In this document: one piece after another, positions 25,300-34,281 of the stretch
Numbering within the stretch: the stretch's first letter is position 1
Layout of the letters: each line of letters starts with the position of its first letter
From: Acidobacteriota bacterium
Lineage (GTDB): Bacteria; Acidobacteriota; Thermoanaerobaculia; Multivoradales; Multivoraceae
DNA: 64,000 nucleotides
Reading direction: 5' to 3'
Assembly (NCBI GenBank): GCA_028875725.1
Contig: JAPPCR010000006.1
Location: forward strand, 1,743,786 to 1,807,785
The notes under the pieces: model-generated
Seen by the model: the letters and a program-made list of their open reading frames with translations, nothing else
The model's database searches: none
What the model was told of the DNA's origin: nothing
Translations under genes and position numbers: made by a program

Positions 25300-27068
25300 G
25301 GCTTCACCTCGATACGGGCGCTCGCCGTCTGGCGCGACACGGGATCGTGGACCATGACGACCACGGTATGAGGCAGATGCCGCATCTCCAGGTCGGCGCG
25401 GAACCAGTGCACGCTGTCCTGGGAAGGAGCGGCGTCGTGACGCAGGTCGAGAGGAATCGCCGGCTGTTCCGCCCGCCAGCCGTCGCGATCGATGGTGGCG
25501 AAGCGCACTTCCAACCGCTGGACGTACCGGCCGTCCCAAGGTACCGCCGTGAAGCTCCCGACCGGGATTTCGACATCGACCGGAACGCTCATTCGCTTCC
25601 CGCGCAGGGACGTGGCGGTGCCGGTTCTCACCCTCAGCCCGATTTCGTCCGCTTCCCGCTGCCGCGGAAACAGGAGATGCCGTTGAGCCTCCATGTCGGC
25701 TTCTGCGACTCGCGACAGGTCCAGGTATCCCCGGCGAGCCCGCAGCTGGACGCCGCGGGCTCGTACCCGGACTTCGATGTCGTGTACGCGATCGTCGCGC
25801 CGGTACTCCGGCACGAAACCCAGCCAGTAGTAGTTCGACGTGTCGCTGGCGACCAGCTCGAGAGCCGAGATGTTGCTCCCAGCCATGAAGGCCAAGCCGC
25901 CCGTGTCGCGCGCGACGTAGCGCAGGTTCTGCCACAGCCTCGTGTTCGGCGAACCGGTCTGCTGGTCCATGGGATAGATCGTGTAACCCAACAGGTTCGC
26001 AGTGTCGATCAGACCGTCCAGTAACTCGAGATCGGTCCGCAGCCCGGCACCCGGACCGGAGGGCCGAAACTCCCCGGTCGGCCAGTATCCCGGCAGAAGC
26101 AGAAGCACCTTGCGTCCCTCGGGCGGATCGAGCGCCCGCATCGCCGAGACCACGGCATCGACCGACAGGCTCAGATCCTGCTCGAGGATCGAGCCTCTCG
26201 CTTCCTGCTCGAAACTGTCGGGCTTCATGCCGGCGAACACAAGGTCGGACGCCACGATCTCCCCTGCGGCGCCCAGGCTCTCGGCAACGACCGTCCGGCT
26301 GTCCAACGGCCCGACTGTTCCCGTTTCCCCGTCAAAGTAGTCCGTCACGCCTCCGCCGTGGCGAGCGAGGTCCGCCGCTGCCTCGGACGCCCAGCTCTGC
26401 GGCCCGGCATCGCGGAAGTACGCGGCCGTTCCGCCACGACCTCCGGTGAATGTCCTGAGGACTCGCCGGGAATCCAGCAGGCCGCGAAAACGTCGACCCC
26501 GATCGAGCTTCCCGAGTGCGGCCAGGGTCGCCTCGCGGTCCGTCGTGAACGGACTCAGGAGCTCCAGGCGCCCGTCGTTCTGCACGACGACGGCCACCCG
26601 GTCGGCCGGATCCAGTAGGCCGAGCCTGTCCGCGAACCCCCGCAACACGGGCCGCCTCTGGGCCACCAGAGTGCGCTCGTCGTCCACGAAGAGGAGGAAG
26701 TTCGTGGCGACGACATCGCTCTCGCCCACGGCCGGCGGCGTCTCGGCGCCGGACGTCGACCGCGCACGCCCCTGCGAGACCTCGGTGAAGTACTCGACAT
26801 CGACCTCCTCACCGTCTACCAGCACCTGGAAGTCGTCCGCCATGAGCCCCGGGACGCGGCGTCCCTCACCGTCCTCGGCGACGACCTCGAGGTTGACCAC
26901 CCGGACGTCGATCTCCTCGCCGAAAGCGACCTCAGATGAGGACGATGCGTCCGGCTCCTGGGCTCCCGCGGGATACCCGAACGCCAAGGCCGCCGCGAGG
27001 ACGGCCAGCAAAGCCCGACAGGAGTCTCTCCTGCCGCAGAGCCGCGGATGGAGGTTCACGATTGTCAT
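25296..27068 (-). CDS. VWFA-related protein, tandem copy 3
   Basis: About 590 residues from ATG 27068 with AGGGGA upstream; this is the first gene of the three-gene operon. Signal peptide ALLAVLAAALAFGYPAGAQ. Family motifs are EIDVRVVNLEVVAEDGEG, LMADDFQVLVDGEEVDVEYF, FLLFVDDERTLV, RKVLLLLPGYWPTG, LIDTANLLGYTIYPMDQQ and SNYYWLGFVPEYRRDDRVHDI. The central insert, about residues 205-275, is unlike those of copies 1 and 2. The three copies share the ends but not the middle, consistent with duplication followed by divergence of one exposed region. Role unknown. Confidence 0.85.
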   Translation of the reverse strand: MTIVNLHPRLCGRRDSCRALLAVLAAALAFGYPAGAQEPDASSSSEVAFGEEIDVRVVNLEVVAEDGEGRRVPGLMADDFQVLVDGEEVDVEYFTEVSQGRARSTSGAETPPAVGESDVVATNFLLFVDDERTLVAQRRPVLRGFADRLGLLDPADRVAVVVQNDGRLELLSPFTTDREATLAALGKLDRGRRFRGLLDSRRVLRTFTGGRGGTAAYFRDAGPQSWASEAAADLARHGGGVTDYFDGETGTVGPLDSRTVVAESLGAAGEIVASDLVFAGMKPDSFEQEARGSILEQDLSLSVDAVVSAMRALDPPEGRKVLLLLPGYWPTGEFRPSGPGAGLRTDLELLDGLIDTANLLGYTIYPMDQQTGSPNTRLWQNLRYVARDTGGLAFMAGSNISALELVASDTSNYYWLGFVPEYRRDDRVHDIEVRVRARGVQLRARRGYLDLSRVAEADMEAQRHLLFPRQREADEIGLRVRTGTATSLRGKRMSVPVDVEIPVGSFTAVPWDGRYVQRLEVRFATIDRDGWRAEQPAIPLDLRHDAAPSQDSVHWFRADLEMRHLPHTVVVMVHDPVSRQTASARIEVKP

Positions 27069-27160
27069 GCCTGTCCCCTGTGAGCCGACACCATAGTCCA
27101 CATCCTGATTCGATCAGGCCAACTGTGCTGCAAACGAGGTGCCATCGGGTGTGCCGCTGC

Positions 27161-27166
27161 TAGCCT
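27161..27166 (+). promoter_or_regulatory. Candidate -10 box of a leaderless amidase transcript
   Basis: TAGCCT lies seven bases before the ATG at 27174, without a Shine-Dalgarno sequence. It belongs to the TANNNT series of this window. Confidence 0.4.
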
Positions 27167-27173
27167 GCGGGCC

Positions 27174-28661
27174 ATGAGCGAACTCTCTCCCGTCATCTCC
27201 ACCGATCCGGCGCCGGCCCTGAACGCTGCGTACTGGTCCGCCACCGAAGCGGCCACCGCCATCCGGACCCGCCGCGTTTCCTCCCGTGAGTATCTCGAGC
27301 ATCTGCTCGACCGCGTCGAACGGTTGAACCCGCCTCTCAACACTGTCGTCACCCTCGACGCCGACCGTGCCCGCCACGAGGCCGACGCCGCCGACCGGGC
27401 GTTGGCGGACGGCCGGAACCTGGGCCCGTTGCACGGCGTCGCGATGACGATCAAGGACTCCTTCCAGACCGTCGGCATGCGCACGACGTCCGGCGCGCCC
27501 GAGCTCAGCGACCATGTCGCGGAGGTCGATGCGGTACCGGTCGCCCGCCTGCGCGGCGCCGGCGCCGTCATCTTCGGCAAGACGAACCTGCCGATCTACG
27601 CCGGCGACACGCAGAGCTACAACGCGGTCTTCGGCCAGACGAACAACCCCTGGAACCTGGAACGGACGCCCGGCGGATCCTCGGGAGGATCGGCCGCGGC
27701 ACTGGCGGCCGGGTTCACTCCGTTCGAACTTGGCAGCGACATCGGCGGTTCGATCCGCGGCCCCGCCTCGACCTGCGGCGTCTTCGGCCACAAGCCGAGC
27801 TACGGCATCGTGCCCGCTCTCGGCCAGATTCCGGGTCCTCCCGGCACCCTGACCCAGGCCGACATCGCCGTAGCCGGACCGATGGCGCGCAACGTCGAGG
27901 ACCTCAGACTCGGGCTCGACCTCCTCGCCGGGCCGGACGAATGGCACGCTTCCGGCTACCGACTGGAACTGCCGCCGCCTCGCCACGGCAACATCTCGGA
28001 CTACCGGGTCGCCGTCTGGTTCGAGGAACCGTCCTGCCCCATCGACGACCGGGTCCGGGAACGCCTCGAGGCCGCCGCGGAAGCACTGGAGGCCGCCGGC
28101 GCCACCGTCGATCGCGAGGCCCGACCCGACTTCACGTTCGACTACGCGACGCGCGTCTTCGGCCAGCTCCTGGGCGCCGCCATGTGCGGCGGGTTCAGCC
28201 ACCAGGAGATCGAGGAACTCGCCGAGCGCGGCCTGCGCGAGGAAGAGGAAGGCGCGCTCGCCGCGCGCTGGGCCTCGCAGCGACACCGCGCCTGGCTGTC
28301 GGCGAACGAACGCCGGCTCCAGATGCGCCGCAAGTGGCACGAGTTCTTCAAGGACTGGGACGCCGTGCTTCTGCCCTGCCTGCCGACCACGGCGATTCCC
28401 CACGATCACGGCGAACCGATGGGCGCGCGCCGCATCACCGTCAATGGCGAGCAGCGCGCCTACGGAGAGCAGACGTTCTGGGTCGGCCTCACCGGAGTCG
28501 CCTACCTGCCGACGACCGTGATCCCGGCCGGAACCGCTTCGGACGACCTGCCCGTCGGACTCCAGATCGCGGGGCCCTTCCTCGAGGACCGCACGACCCT
28601 CGACCTCGCCCGGCGGCTGAGCCGGCGCATCGGCGGTTTCGAGCCCCCGCCGGGCTACTGA
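27174..28661 (+). CDS. Amidase signature family hydrolase
   Basis: 495 residues, usual for the family. The Ser-cisSer-Lys machinery is intact: Lys near residue 92 in GVAMTIKDSF, the Gly/Ser loop GGSSGGSAAALAAG near 166, and the nucleophile in FELGSDIGGSIRGPAS near 193. The C-terminal part has LPTTAIPHDHGEP and the closing DLPVGLQIAGPFLEDRTT typical of fatty-amide and aryl amidases, unlike GatA, whose partner genes are absent here. There is no signal peptide, so it is cytoplasmic. The gene faces phhA and overlaps it by seven bases at the 3' ends. Confidence 0.93.
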   Translation: MSELSPVISTDPAPALNAAYWSATEAATAIRTRRVSSREYLEHLLDRVERLNPPLNTVVTLDADRARHEADAADRALADGRNLGPLHGVAMTIKDSFQTVGMRTTSGAPELSDHVAEVDAVPVARLRGAGAVIFGKTNLPIYAGDTQSYNAVFGQTNNPWNLERTPGGSSGGSAAALAAGFTPFELGSDIGGSIRGPASTCGVFGHKPSYGIVPALGQIPGPPGTLTQADIAVAGPMARNVEDLRLGLDLLAGPDEWHASGYRLELPPPRHGNISDYRVAVWFEEPSCPIDDRVRERLEAAAEALEAAGATVDREARPDFTFDYATRVFGQLLGAAMCGGFSHQEIEELAERGLREEEEGALAARWASQRHRAWLSANERRLQMRRKWHEFFKDWDAVLLPCLPTTAIPHDHGEPMGARRITVNGEQRAYGEQTFWVGLTGVAYLPTTVIPAGTASDDLPVGLQIAGPFLEDRTTLDLARRLSRRIGGFEPPPGY

Positions 28662-29599
28662 AACCCGGCGTCCAGGAAGGAGCGCAGGTCCTCCCGGCTG
28701 ACCGCCGGCTCGCCGGAGGCCACGTTGTCCAGGCGACCCTCGCCGAGCCAGCGCTCCAGCCGGCGCACCTCGCGCTCCAGGTGACGGAAGCTGTCGACGA
28801 CGAACAGCAGCGGCTGCCGCGAGTCGATCTCGAAACCCTGGTTCACGACCCATTCGAGCTGGAAGGGCACGCGCTGCACCCTGGGAGACTCGAGCGCGTA
28901 TCCGATCTCGCCCGCCGAACTCAGGAGGCCGCTGCCATAGGCGCAGAGTCCCGCGCCGACCGGACGGCGCATCAGGCCGAACTCGATCGTGAACCAGAAG
29001 AACCGCGCCAGTGCCCTGAGCGCCCCTTCGACCCTGGAAACTCCGGCGACGCTCCGGCAATCGCCGTCCCCGGCACGCAGTGCCGCCGCCCGCGCCGCGT
29101 CTCCGAAGCGGACCAGCACGTCGGCGAAGGCCGGGTCCGTGTGCATCGGCACGTGCCCGGCCAGGTCGTGGAAGATGTCCGGCTCGGGAAGGTAGTCGAG
29201 CCGGTCGCCGTCGCGGACAGTAATCGTCGTCGGGAACTCCCGGCGGCGCAGACAGTCGAAGAACAGGTAGGCCGGCACGTAGCCGCTGACCGCCCGCGCC
29301 CTGAACCCGCTCAGCGGCTCGAGAAAGCGGTTGACGTCCTCGAGCCTCGGGATGCGATCCGGATCCAGGCCCAGACGCGCCACGCCGTCCAGGAAGCGCG
29401 GGTGGGCATGCTGCTCCCACTTCCCGGCAAGCGCCCGGTACAGCCGCCTCCAGGTCTCCTGGTTCGCCTCGCTGTAGAGATCGTAGGGCTGCTCGACGAA
29501 CAGGTCGCCCCGAGTCTGCGCGCGCTCGATGAAGTCGGCCCGGCCGGTCGTCAGGTCCCCGCTGGCGACCGGGACCGGCGGAGCCTCGACCGCGCTCAC
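28655..29599 (-). CDS. phhA: Phenylalanine 4-monooxygenase
   Basis: 314 residues from a GTG at 29599 that overlaps the hppD stop. This iron- and pterin-dependent enzyme turns Phe into Tyr. The two iron His ligands are in DIFHDLAGHVPMHTD near residue 140-150, and the Glu ligand is in FFWFTIEFGLM near 205. The pterin-binding region (DRIPRLEDVNRFL, RAVSGYVPAYLFF) is also recognisable. It is longer at the C-terminus than Pseudomonas PhhA. It is the last gene of the catabolic operon aminotransferase-hppD-phhA. Confidence 0.94.
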   Translation of the reverse strand: MSAVEAPPVPVASGDLTTGRADFIERAQTRGDLFVEQPYDLYSEANQETWRRLYRALAGKWEQHAHPRFLDGVARLGLDPDRIPRLEDVNRFLEPLSGFRARAVSGYVPAYLFFDCLRRREFPTTITVRDGDRLDYLPEPDIFHDLAGHVPMHTDPAFADVLVRFGDAARAAALRAGDGDCRSVAGVSRVEGALRALARFFWFTIEFGLMRRPVGAGLCAYGSGLLSSAGEIGYALESPRVQRVPFQLEWVVNQGFEIDSRQPLLFVVDSFRHLEREVRRLERWLGEGRLDNVASGEPAVSREDLRSFLDAGFQ

Positions 29600-30756
29600 A
29601 GGTTCCCCCTCGCCGCCTGCTCCCGCTCCAGCGCGACGAACAGGCTCTTGAAGTTCCCCGCGCCGAAGCCGGTGGCGCCGTGCCGCTCGATGATCTCGTA
29701 GAACAGCGTGGGACGGTCCTCGACCGGCTTGGTGAAGATCTGCAGCAGGTAGCCGTCTTCGTCGCGGTCGGCGAGGATGCCGAGTTCCGCCAGGCGATCG
29801 ATGGGCTCGTCAATCGTCCCGACCCGCTGCTCCAGGTCCTCGTAGTAGGAGACCGGCACGTGCAGGAACTCGACGCCGTTCTCGCGCAGGCGCGTGACGG
29901 TGCCGAGAATGTCGTTCGTCCGGCAGGCGATGTGCTGCACGCCCGGCCCTTCATGGAACTCGAGAAACTCCTCGATCTGCGACTTCTTCCGGCCCTCGGC
30001 CGGCTCGTTGATCGGGAACTTGATCGCGCCCGTGCCGTCCTGCATGACCTTCGACATGAGCGCCGAGTACTCGGTCGAGATCGCCTCGTCGTCGAAGTGG
30101 ACGAGCTGGCTGAAGCCGAGCACTTGCGAGAAGAAGGCCGCCCAGTCGTTCATCCGTCCGAGCTCGACGTTGGCCACCAGGTGGTCGATCGCGACCAGGC
30201 CGCAGCCGCGGCCGGCGGCGGCGCCGGGGATCACGGGCGCCGCCCGGAAGCCGGGACCGAAGACGCCTCCGTAGCCCCGGCGATCGATGAACTGAAGGAC
30301 GCAGTCGCCGTAGAGACGGATCGACGCGTGCCGGAGCCGGCCGTGAGTGTCTGCGGCCGTCGCCGGGACCGCGGCCACCTCGGCACCACGCGCCACGGCG
30401 GCGCTGAACGCCGCGTCCGCGTCCGGCACGGACAGCGCGATGACCGCGACCGAGTCGCCGTGCCGCCGCACCGAGCGCGCGGCCTGATGCGAGGAATGGA
30501 GACCGCTGGTCAAGAGGAGGCGGATGTCCCCCTGTTCGACGAGGTAGGACGCGCACTCCCGTTCTCCGGTCTCCAGACCGCGAACCGCGGTGCACTCGAA
30601 TCCAAAGGCGTGGCAGTACCAGGCGGCCGACTGCTTCGCGTTGCCGACGTAAAGCTCCAGGTGATCGAAGCCGAGAATCGGGCAGAAGTCCTCTTCCGCG
30701 AGGGCGCTCGCCGCCAGATACCCCGTCCCTGTTGTCTCCGCTACTCCCAAACTCAT
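29596..30756 (-). CDS. hppD: 4-Hydroxyphenylpyruvate dioxygenase
   Basis: 386 residues from ATG 30756 with GGGAGGA upstream. It converts 4-hydroxyphenylpyruvate to homogentisate. Two VOC modules are present. The iron ligands lie in the second: His near 188 in VAIDHLVANV, His near 273 in GVQHIACRTND, and Glu near 353 in LFYEIIERHG. The C-terminal gating helix GFGAGNFKSLFVALEREQAARG is complete. It lies between the aminotransferase (37 bases) and phhA (GTGA overlap). Homogentisate dioxygenase and fumarylacetoacetase are not in this window. Confidence 0.96.
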   Translation of the reverse strand: MSLGVAETTGTGYLAASALAEEDFCPILGFDHLELYVGNAKQSAAWYCHAFGFECTAVRGLETGERECASYLVEQGDIRLLLTSGLHSSHQAARSVRRHGDSVAVIALSVPDADAAFSAAVARGAEVAAVPATAADTHGRLRHASIRLYGDCVLQFIDRRGYGGVFGPGFRAAPVIPGAAAGRGCGLVAIDHLVANVELGRMNDWAAFFSQVLGFSQLVHFDDEAISTEYSALMSKVMQDGTGAIKFPINEPAEGRKKSQIEEFLEFHEGPGVQHIACRTNDILGTVTRLRENGVEFLHVPVSYYEDLEQRVGTIDEPIDRLAELGILADRDEDGYLLQIFTKPVEDRPTLFYEIIERHGATGFGAGNFKSLFVALEREQAARGNL

Positions 30757-30793
30757 GTTTCTTTCCTCCCGTTGTCTTCCTTTGCCGCCTTCG

Positions 30794-31963
30794 TCAGAGA
30801 CAGGCCGCGAACTTCGCTACGGCTCGACGCAGCGATTCCGGCTCCAGCGTCGAGAAACTCAGTCGGACCGCATTGGCCGGCGCGTCCAGGTCGTGGACAT
30901 CGGCAAACGCCGCTGAGGGCACGAAGGCCACTCCGTGCTCGTCCAGGGCCCGCTCGAGCAGTCGCTCTCCATCCGTCCCCGGGGGCAATTCGACCCAGAC
31001 GAACATGCCGCCGGCCGGTGCTGAGAAAGCGCAGCCGTCCGGGAGGCGATCCGCCAGCTCTTCGAGCAAGGCGTCCCGGCGGCTCCGGTAGGTGGACCTC
31101 AACAACTCGAGGTGGCGTTCAACGTCGAGCTCGGCAAGCAGACGGCCGACGGCAAGCATGGTCAGCCTGGAGCACTCGAGGTCACCCGCCTCCTTGACGG
31201 CCGCGAACGTGTCGACCAGCGGCCGCGGCAGGCGCATCCACCCCAAGCGCAGAGCCGGCGCCAGGATCTTCGAGAACGTGCCGACGTGAATGACCCGCTC
31301 CGAGTCGAGAGCCGCGAGCGGCTGCTCGAACTCCCCGTCGCAGCACAGCAGGCCATACGGATCGTCCTCGACGATCGCGAAGTCGTAGTCCTCGGCCAGA
31401 ACGACGAGCCGCTCACGTTTCTCCCGGGTCAAGCTCACCCCGAGCGGGTTGTGGGCGTCCGGAATCACGTATACGAGACGCGGCCGTTCCCCGGCCAGCA
31501 GATACCGCTCCAGGGCCTCCACGTCGAGCCCGTCGTCCAAGCTGCTGGGCAGCGTGAGAAGCCGCGGCGAATGCGGCGCGAGCGCTTCGCGGATGCCGGT
31601 GTAGACGAAGCGCTCGAGTGCGACGCATTCACCCGTTGCCACCAGCGCCTCCACCGCGACCTGCAACGCCTGCTGGGCGCCCGCCGTGATCAGAATCTCC
31701 TCCGGGCGACACGGAACGCCGCGCCGCTGCATCAGGAGAGCGACCTGCTCCTTCAGCGCCCCGCTTGGCGGCCCGTACTGCACGGAGCACGGGTCGGCCA
31801 GAAGCTCGCACAGCTTCGCGCCGTACGTTTCGGCCGGAAACAGGTTCACCGCCGGCAGGCCGCCGGCCAGCGACATCACGTCGCGGCGAGCACCCTGGTT
31901 CACCAAGCGACGCAGCAGGGAACGTTCGCGGCCGCGCAGCCAGGGCGCCAGCAGGTGCGCCAT
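30794..31963 (-). CDS. PLP-dependent aminotransferase, probably aromatic
   Basis: About 389 residues from ATG 31963; an upstream extension to 32212 is open but unlike a protein start. It is a class I/II aminotransferase of the ARO8/LysN subgroup: SLAGGLPAVNLFP, VQYGPPSGALKEQ, ITAGAQQALQVAV, VYVIPDAHNPLGVSL, and the PLP Lys near 230 in VGTFSKILAPALRLGW. The Arg that binds the substrate carboxylate is in NAVRLSFST. Its place before hppD suggests it deaminates tyrosine or phenylalanine, but related enzymes act on 2-aminoadipate or branched amino acids. Confidence 0.88.
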   Translation of the reverse strand: MAHLLAPWLRGRERSLLRRLVNQGARRDVMSLAGGLPAVNLFPAETYGAKLCELLADPCSVQYGPPSGALKEQVALLMQRRGVPCRPEEILITAGAQQALQVAVEALVATGECVALERFVYTGIREALAPHSPRLLTLPSSLDDGLDVEALERYLLAGERPRLVYVIPDAHNPLGVSLTREKRERLVVLAEDYDFAIVEDDPYGLLCCDGEFEQPLAALDSERVIHVGTFSKILAPALRLGWMRLPRPLVDTFAAVKEAGDLECSRLTMLAVGRLLAELDVERHLELLRSTYRSRRDALLEELADRLPDGCAFSAPAGGMFVWVELPPGTDGERLLERALDEHGVAFVPSAAFADVHDLDAPANAVRLSFSTLEPESLRRAVAKFAACL

Positions 31964-32144
31964 CGTGGGTTGCCGAGGCGGCTGCCCGCCAATCGGCGGA
32001 GGGAAGGCGCCGTTCCTGGTGCCACGATGTATCTCAACAGCCACTTGCGGGACGCTATCAGAACCAACAGGTGCGAACAAGTGAAGATTCCACTCTCCAC
32101 ACTCTCGTCCGGGCCAACTCCCACTCTGTGCAAGAATCCGCCCA

Positions 32145-32702
32145 ATGGACTCCAAGAGCAACCACCAGAGCACCGAGTCGCAGCGCTCGGTCGGCCGCCC
32201 CCTCGACGCCACGGACTACGCGATCCTCGAGTTGCTGCAAGAGGACTCGAACCGCACCGATGCCGACATCGCCCGGCGGGTCGAACTCTCCGCCTCGGGC
32301 CTGAAGAAGCGCCTCCGGAAACTCGAAGACCGCGGCGTGATCCAGCGTCAGGTCACCCTGCTGGACCGCAACGCCGTGAATCTCGGTTTGCTCTGCTTCG
32401 TTCAGGTCTTCCTCACGCACCACCAGGCGGACGCGGTGCGCCGCTTCAGCCAGGTGATCAGCGAGCTCCCCGAAGTGCTCGAGTGCCACTTCCTGACCGG
32501 CGAGCACGACTACCTGCTGAAGATCGTGGCCCGCGACTACCGGCACCTCGAGCACATCCTGGCGGACGAACTCGCCGCCATCCCCGGCGTCGACCGCCTG
32601 CTCACCAGCATCGTGCTGAACGAGATCAAGCGCACGACCGCACTGCCGCTCGAGTCCCGAACCCCGACCGCGGAAGCGCAAGAAGGACGCGAGCGCCGAT
32701 GA
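32145..32702 (+). CDS. Lrp/AsnC-family transcriptional regulator
   Basis: 185 residues. A helix-turn-helix (LDATDYAILELLQEDSNRTDADIARRVELSASGLKKRLRKLE is the region, residues 20-60) is followed by the RAM ligand-binding domain (VFLTHHQADAVRRFSQVI, VLECHFLTGEHDYLLKIVARD). The C-terminal tail (PLESRTPTAEAQEGRERR) is longer than usual. It is divergent from the aminotransferase-hppD-phhA operon over a 181-base gap, so it is the likely regulator of that operon, with an aromatic amino acid as the expected effector. It is also 25 bases upstream of the ThDP enzyme gene. The start has AAGAAT seven bases upstream. Confidence 0.9.
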   Translation: MDSKSNHQSTESQRSVGRPLDATDYAILELLQEDSNRTDADIARRVELSASGLKKRLRKLEDRGVIQRQVTLLDRNAVNLGLLCFVQVFLTHHQADAVRRFSQVISELPEVLECHFLTGEHDYLLKIVARDYRHLEHILADELAAIPGVDRLLTSIVLNEIKRTTALPLESRTPTAEAQEGRERR

Positions 32703-32712
32703 GGCGGCTTGC

Positions 32713-32718
32713 TACCCT
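32713..32718 (+). promoter_or_regulatory. Candidate -10 box before the ThDP enzyme gene
   Basis: TACCCT lies nine bases before the ATG at 32728 with no Shine-Dalgarno sequence between. It could give the ThDP/IDH-like operon its own start site, separate from the regulator gene. Confidence 0.35.
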
Positions 32719-32727
32719 CCCGCTCCG

Positions 32728-34281
32728 ATGAACGGCGCCCAGGCCATGCTCCGGACCGCCGCAAACGCCGGCGTCGAAGTCTGTTTCGCGAATCCGGGCA
32801 CCTCGGAGATCCACCTCGTCGCCGCGCTCGACGAGATTCCCGGCGTCCGCGGCGTGCTAGCCCAGTTCGAGGGAGTGGCCACCGGCGCAGCCGACGGCTA
32901 CGGCCGGATGACCGGCAAACCCGCCCTGACTCTCGTCCACCTCGGACCGGGCTTCGCGAACGGATTCGCGAACCTCCACAACGCCCGCCGCGGACGCACT
33001 CCCCTCGTCAACGTGATCGGCCACCACCCGACCTGGCACCGGAACTACGACCCGCCGCTCAACACCGAGGTCGAGAGTCTGGTCCGGGCAGTGTCCGACT
33101 GGCAGCGCACCGCGGCCTCGGCCGAACACATCTCCCGCGACATGGCGGACGCGATCTCGGCGGCCCGCCGTCATCCCGGCCAGATCGCCACCCTGATCGT
33201 GCCCACCGATTGCCAGTGGAACGAGGCATACGGTCCGATCGTCGAACCAACTCCCCCGCCCGCCGCGCTTGTAGGCCCCGAAGCGGTCGATCGAGCCCGC
33301 ATCGCCACTCTGAAAGGTGAGCGAACGATGCTGATGCTCGGCAGCTCCGGCTTCACGGAAGCCGCCCAGCGCGAGGCGGCCAGGGTGCAGGCGAAGACGG
33401 ACTGCCGCCTCGCCGCCGAGACCTTCTGTGGACGCATGGAGCGCGGTCCGCATCTGCCACCGCTGCCGCGCGTCCCCTACTTCCCCGAACCGGCGGTCGA
33501 CTTCTTTCGCGGCGTTGACACCGTGGTCCTGGCCGGCGCGCTCGACCCCGTCGCCTTCTTCGGCTACGAGGGCGGCGTCAGCCGGTTGATCCCGGAGTCC
33601 ACGGACGTCGTCGTCCTCAGCCACCCGACGGAGGACAGCGGCCACGCCCTCAGCGAGCTCGCTGGCGCGCTCGGCGCGAAGGAGGAACCTCCGGCCCGGA
33701 CGGTCGAGAGGCCACCGACGCCCACAGGGTCCATCGGCGTCCGGGTCGCGGCCCAGGCAATCGCCGCTACCCTGCCCGAGCAGGCGATCGTGATGGACGA
33801 GGGGATCACCGCCGGCGCCGGCTTCTATCCGGCGACGATGAACGCGCCGGCCCACACCTACCTCCAGGAGAACGGCGGCGCCATCGGCATGGGCCTGCCG
33901 GCTTCCCTCGGCGCCGCCATCGCCTGTCCGGACCGCAAGGTCCTGAACCTCGAGGGCGACGGCAGCGGCCTCTACACGATCCAGGCGCTGTGGAGCCAGG
34001 TCCGCGAGGGCGTCGACGTCGTGAACCTGGTATTCGCGAACGACGTCTACCGCATCCTCCAGGTGGAGCTCCACCGCGCCGGGGTCGAAGAGCTCGGGCC
34101 ACAGAGCGTCAACCTGACCGACCTCTCCGGCCCCCGCGTCGAGTGGCTCGACCTGGCCCGCGGCTTCGGCATGCCGGCCGTTCAGGTGCGGACCGGCGAG
34201 GAACTGACGGAGGCGCTCGAACGCGGCTTCGCGGAACCGGGCCCCTGCCTGATCGAGGCGATGGTCGACGACGCGGCTTGA
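32728..34281 (+). CDS. Thiamine diphosphate-dependent enzyme (acetolactate synthase/benzoylformate decarboxylase type)
   Basis: 517 residues with the three-domain order of the pyruvate decarboxylase/AHAS superfamily. The catalytic Glu is in the Pyr domain (AQFEGVATGAADGYGRM). The PP-domain cofactor motif starts at GDGSGLYTIQALW and ends near VVNLVFANDVY. No intersubunit FAD-binding insert can be seen clearly in the middle domain, so a decarboxylase or lyase is more likely than a true acetolactate synthase; this is inference. It overlaps the next gene by TTGA, so the operon ThDP enzyme plus two IDH-like proteins is tightly coupled. Substrate unknown. Confidence 0.85.
   Translation: MNGAQAMLRTAANAGVEVCFANPGTSEIHLVAALDEIPGVRGVLAQFEGVATGAADGYGRMTGKPALTLVHLGPGFANGFANLHNARRGRTPLVNVIGHHPTWHRNYDPPLNTEVESLVRAVSDWQRTAASAEHISRDMADAISAARRHPGQIATLIVPTDCQWNEAYGPIVEPTPPPAALVGPEAVDRARIATLKGERTMLMLGSSGFTEAAQREAARVQAKTDCRLAAETFCGRMERGPHLPPLPRVPYFPEPAVDFFRGVDTVVLAGALDPVAFFGYEGGVSRLIPESTDVVVLSHPTEDSGHALSELAGALGAKEEPPARTVERPPTPTGSIGVRVAAQAIAATLPEQAIVMDEGITAGAGFYPATMNAPAHTYLQENGGAIGMGLPASLGAAIACPDRKVLNLEGDGSGLYTIQALWSQVREGVDVVNLVFANDVYRILQVELHRAGVEELGPQSVNLTDLSGPRVEWLDLARGFGMPAVQVRTGEELTEALERGFAEPGPCLIEAMVDDAA

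Noticed and set aside
27114-29954. Long minus-strand open frame opposite the amidase and across phhA
   Set aside because: Its composition is Arg/Gly-rich and it overlaps two well-supported genes; it is a shadow frame.
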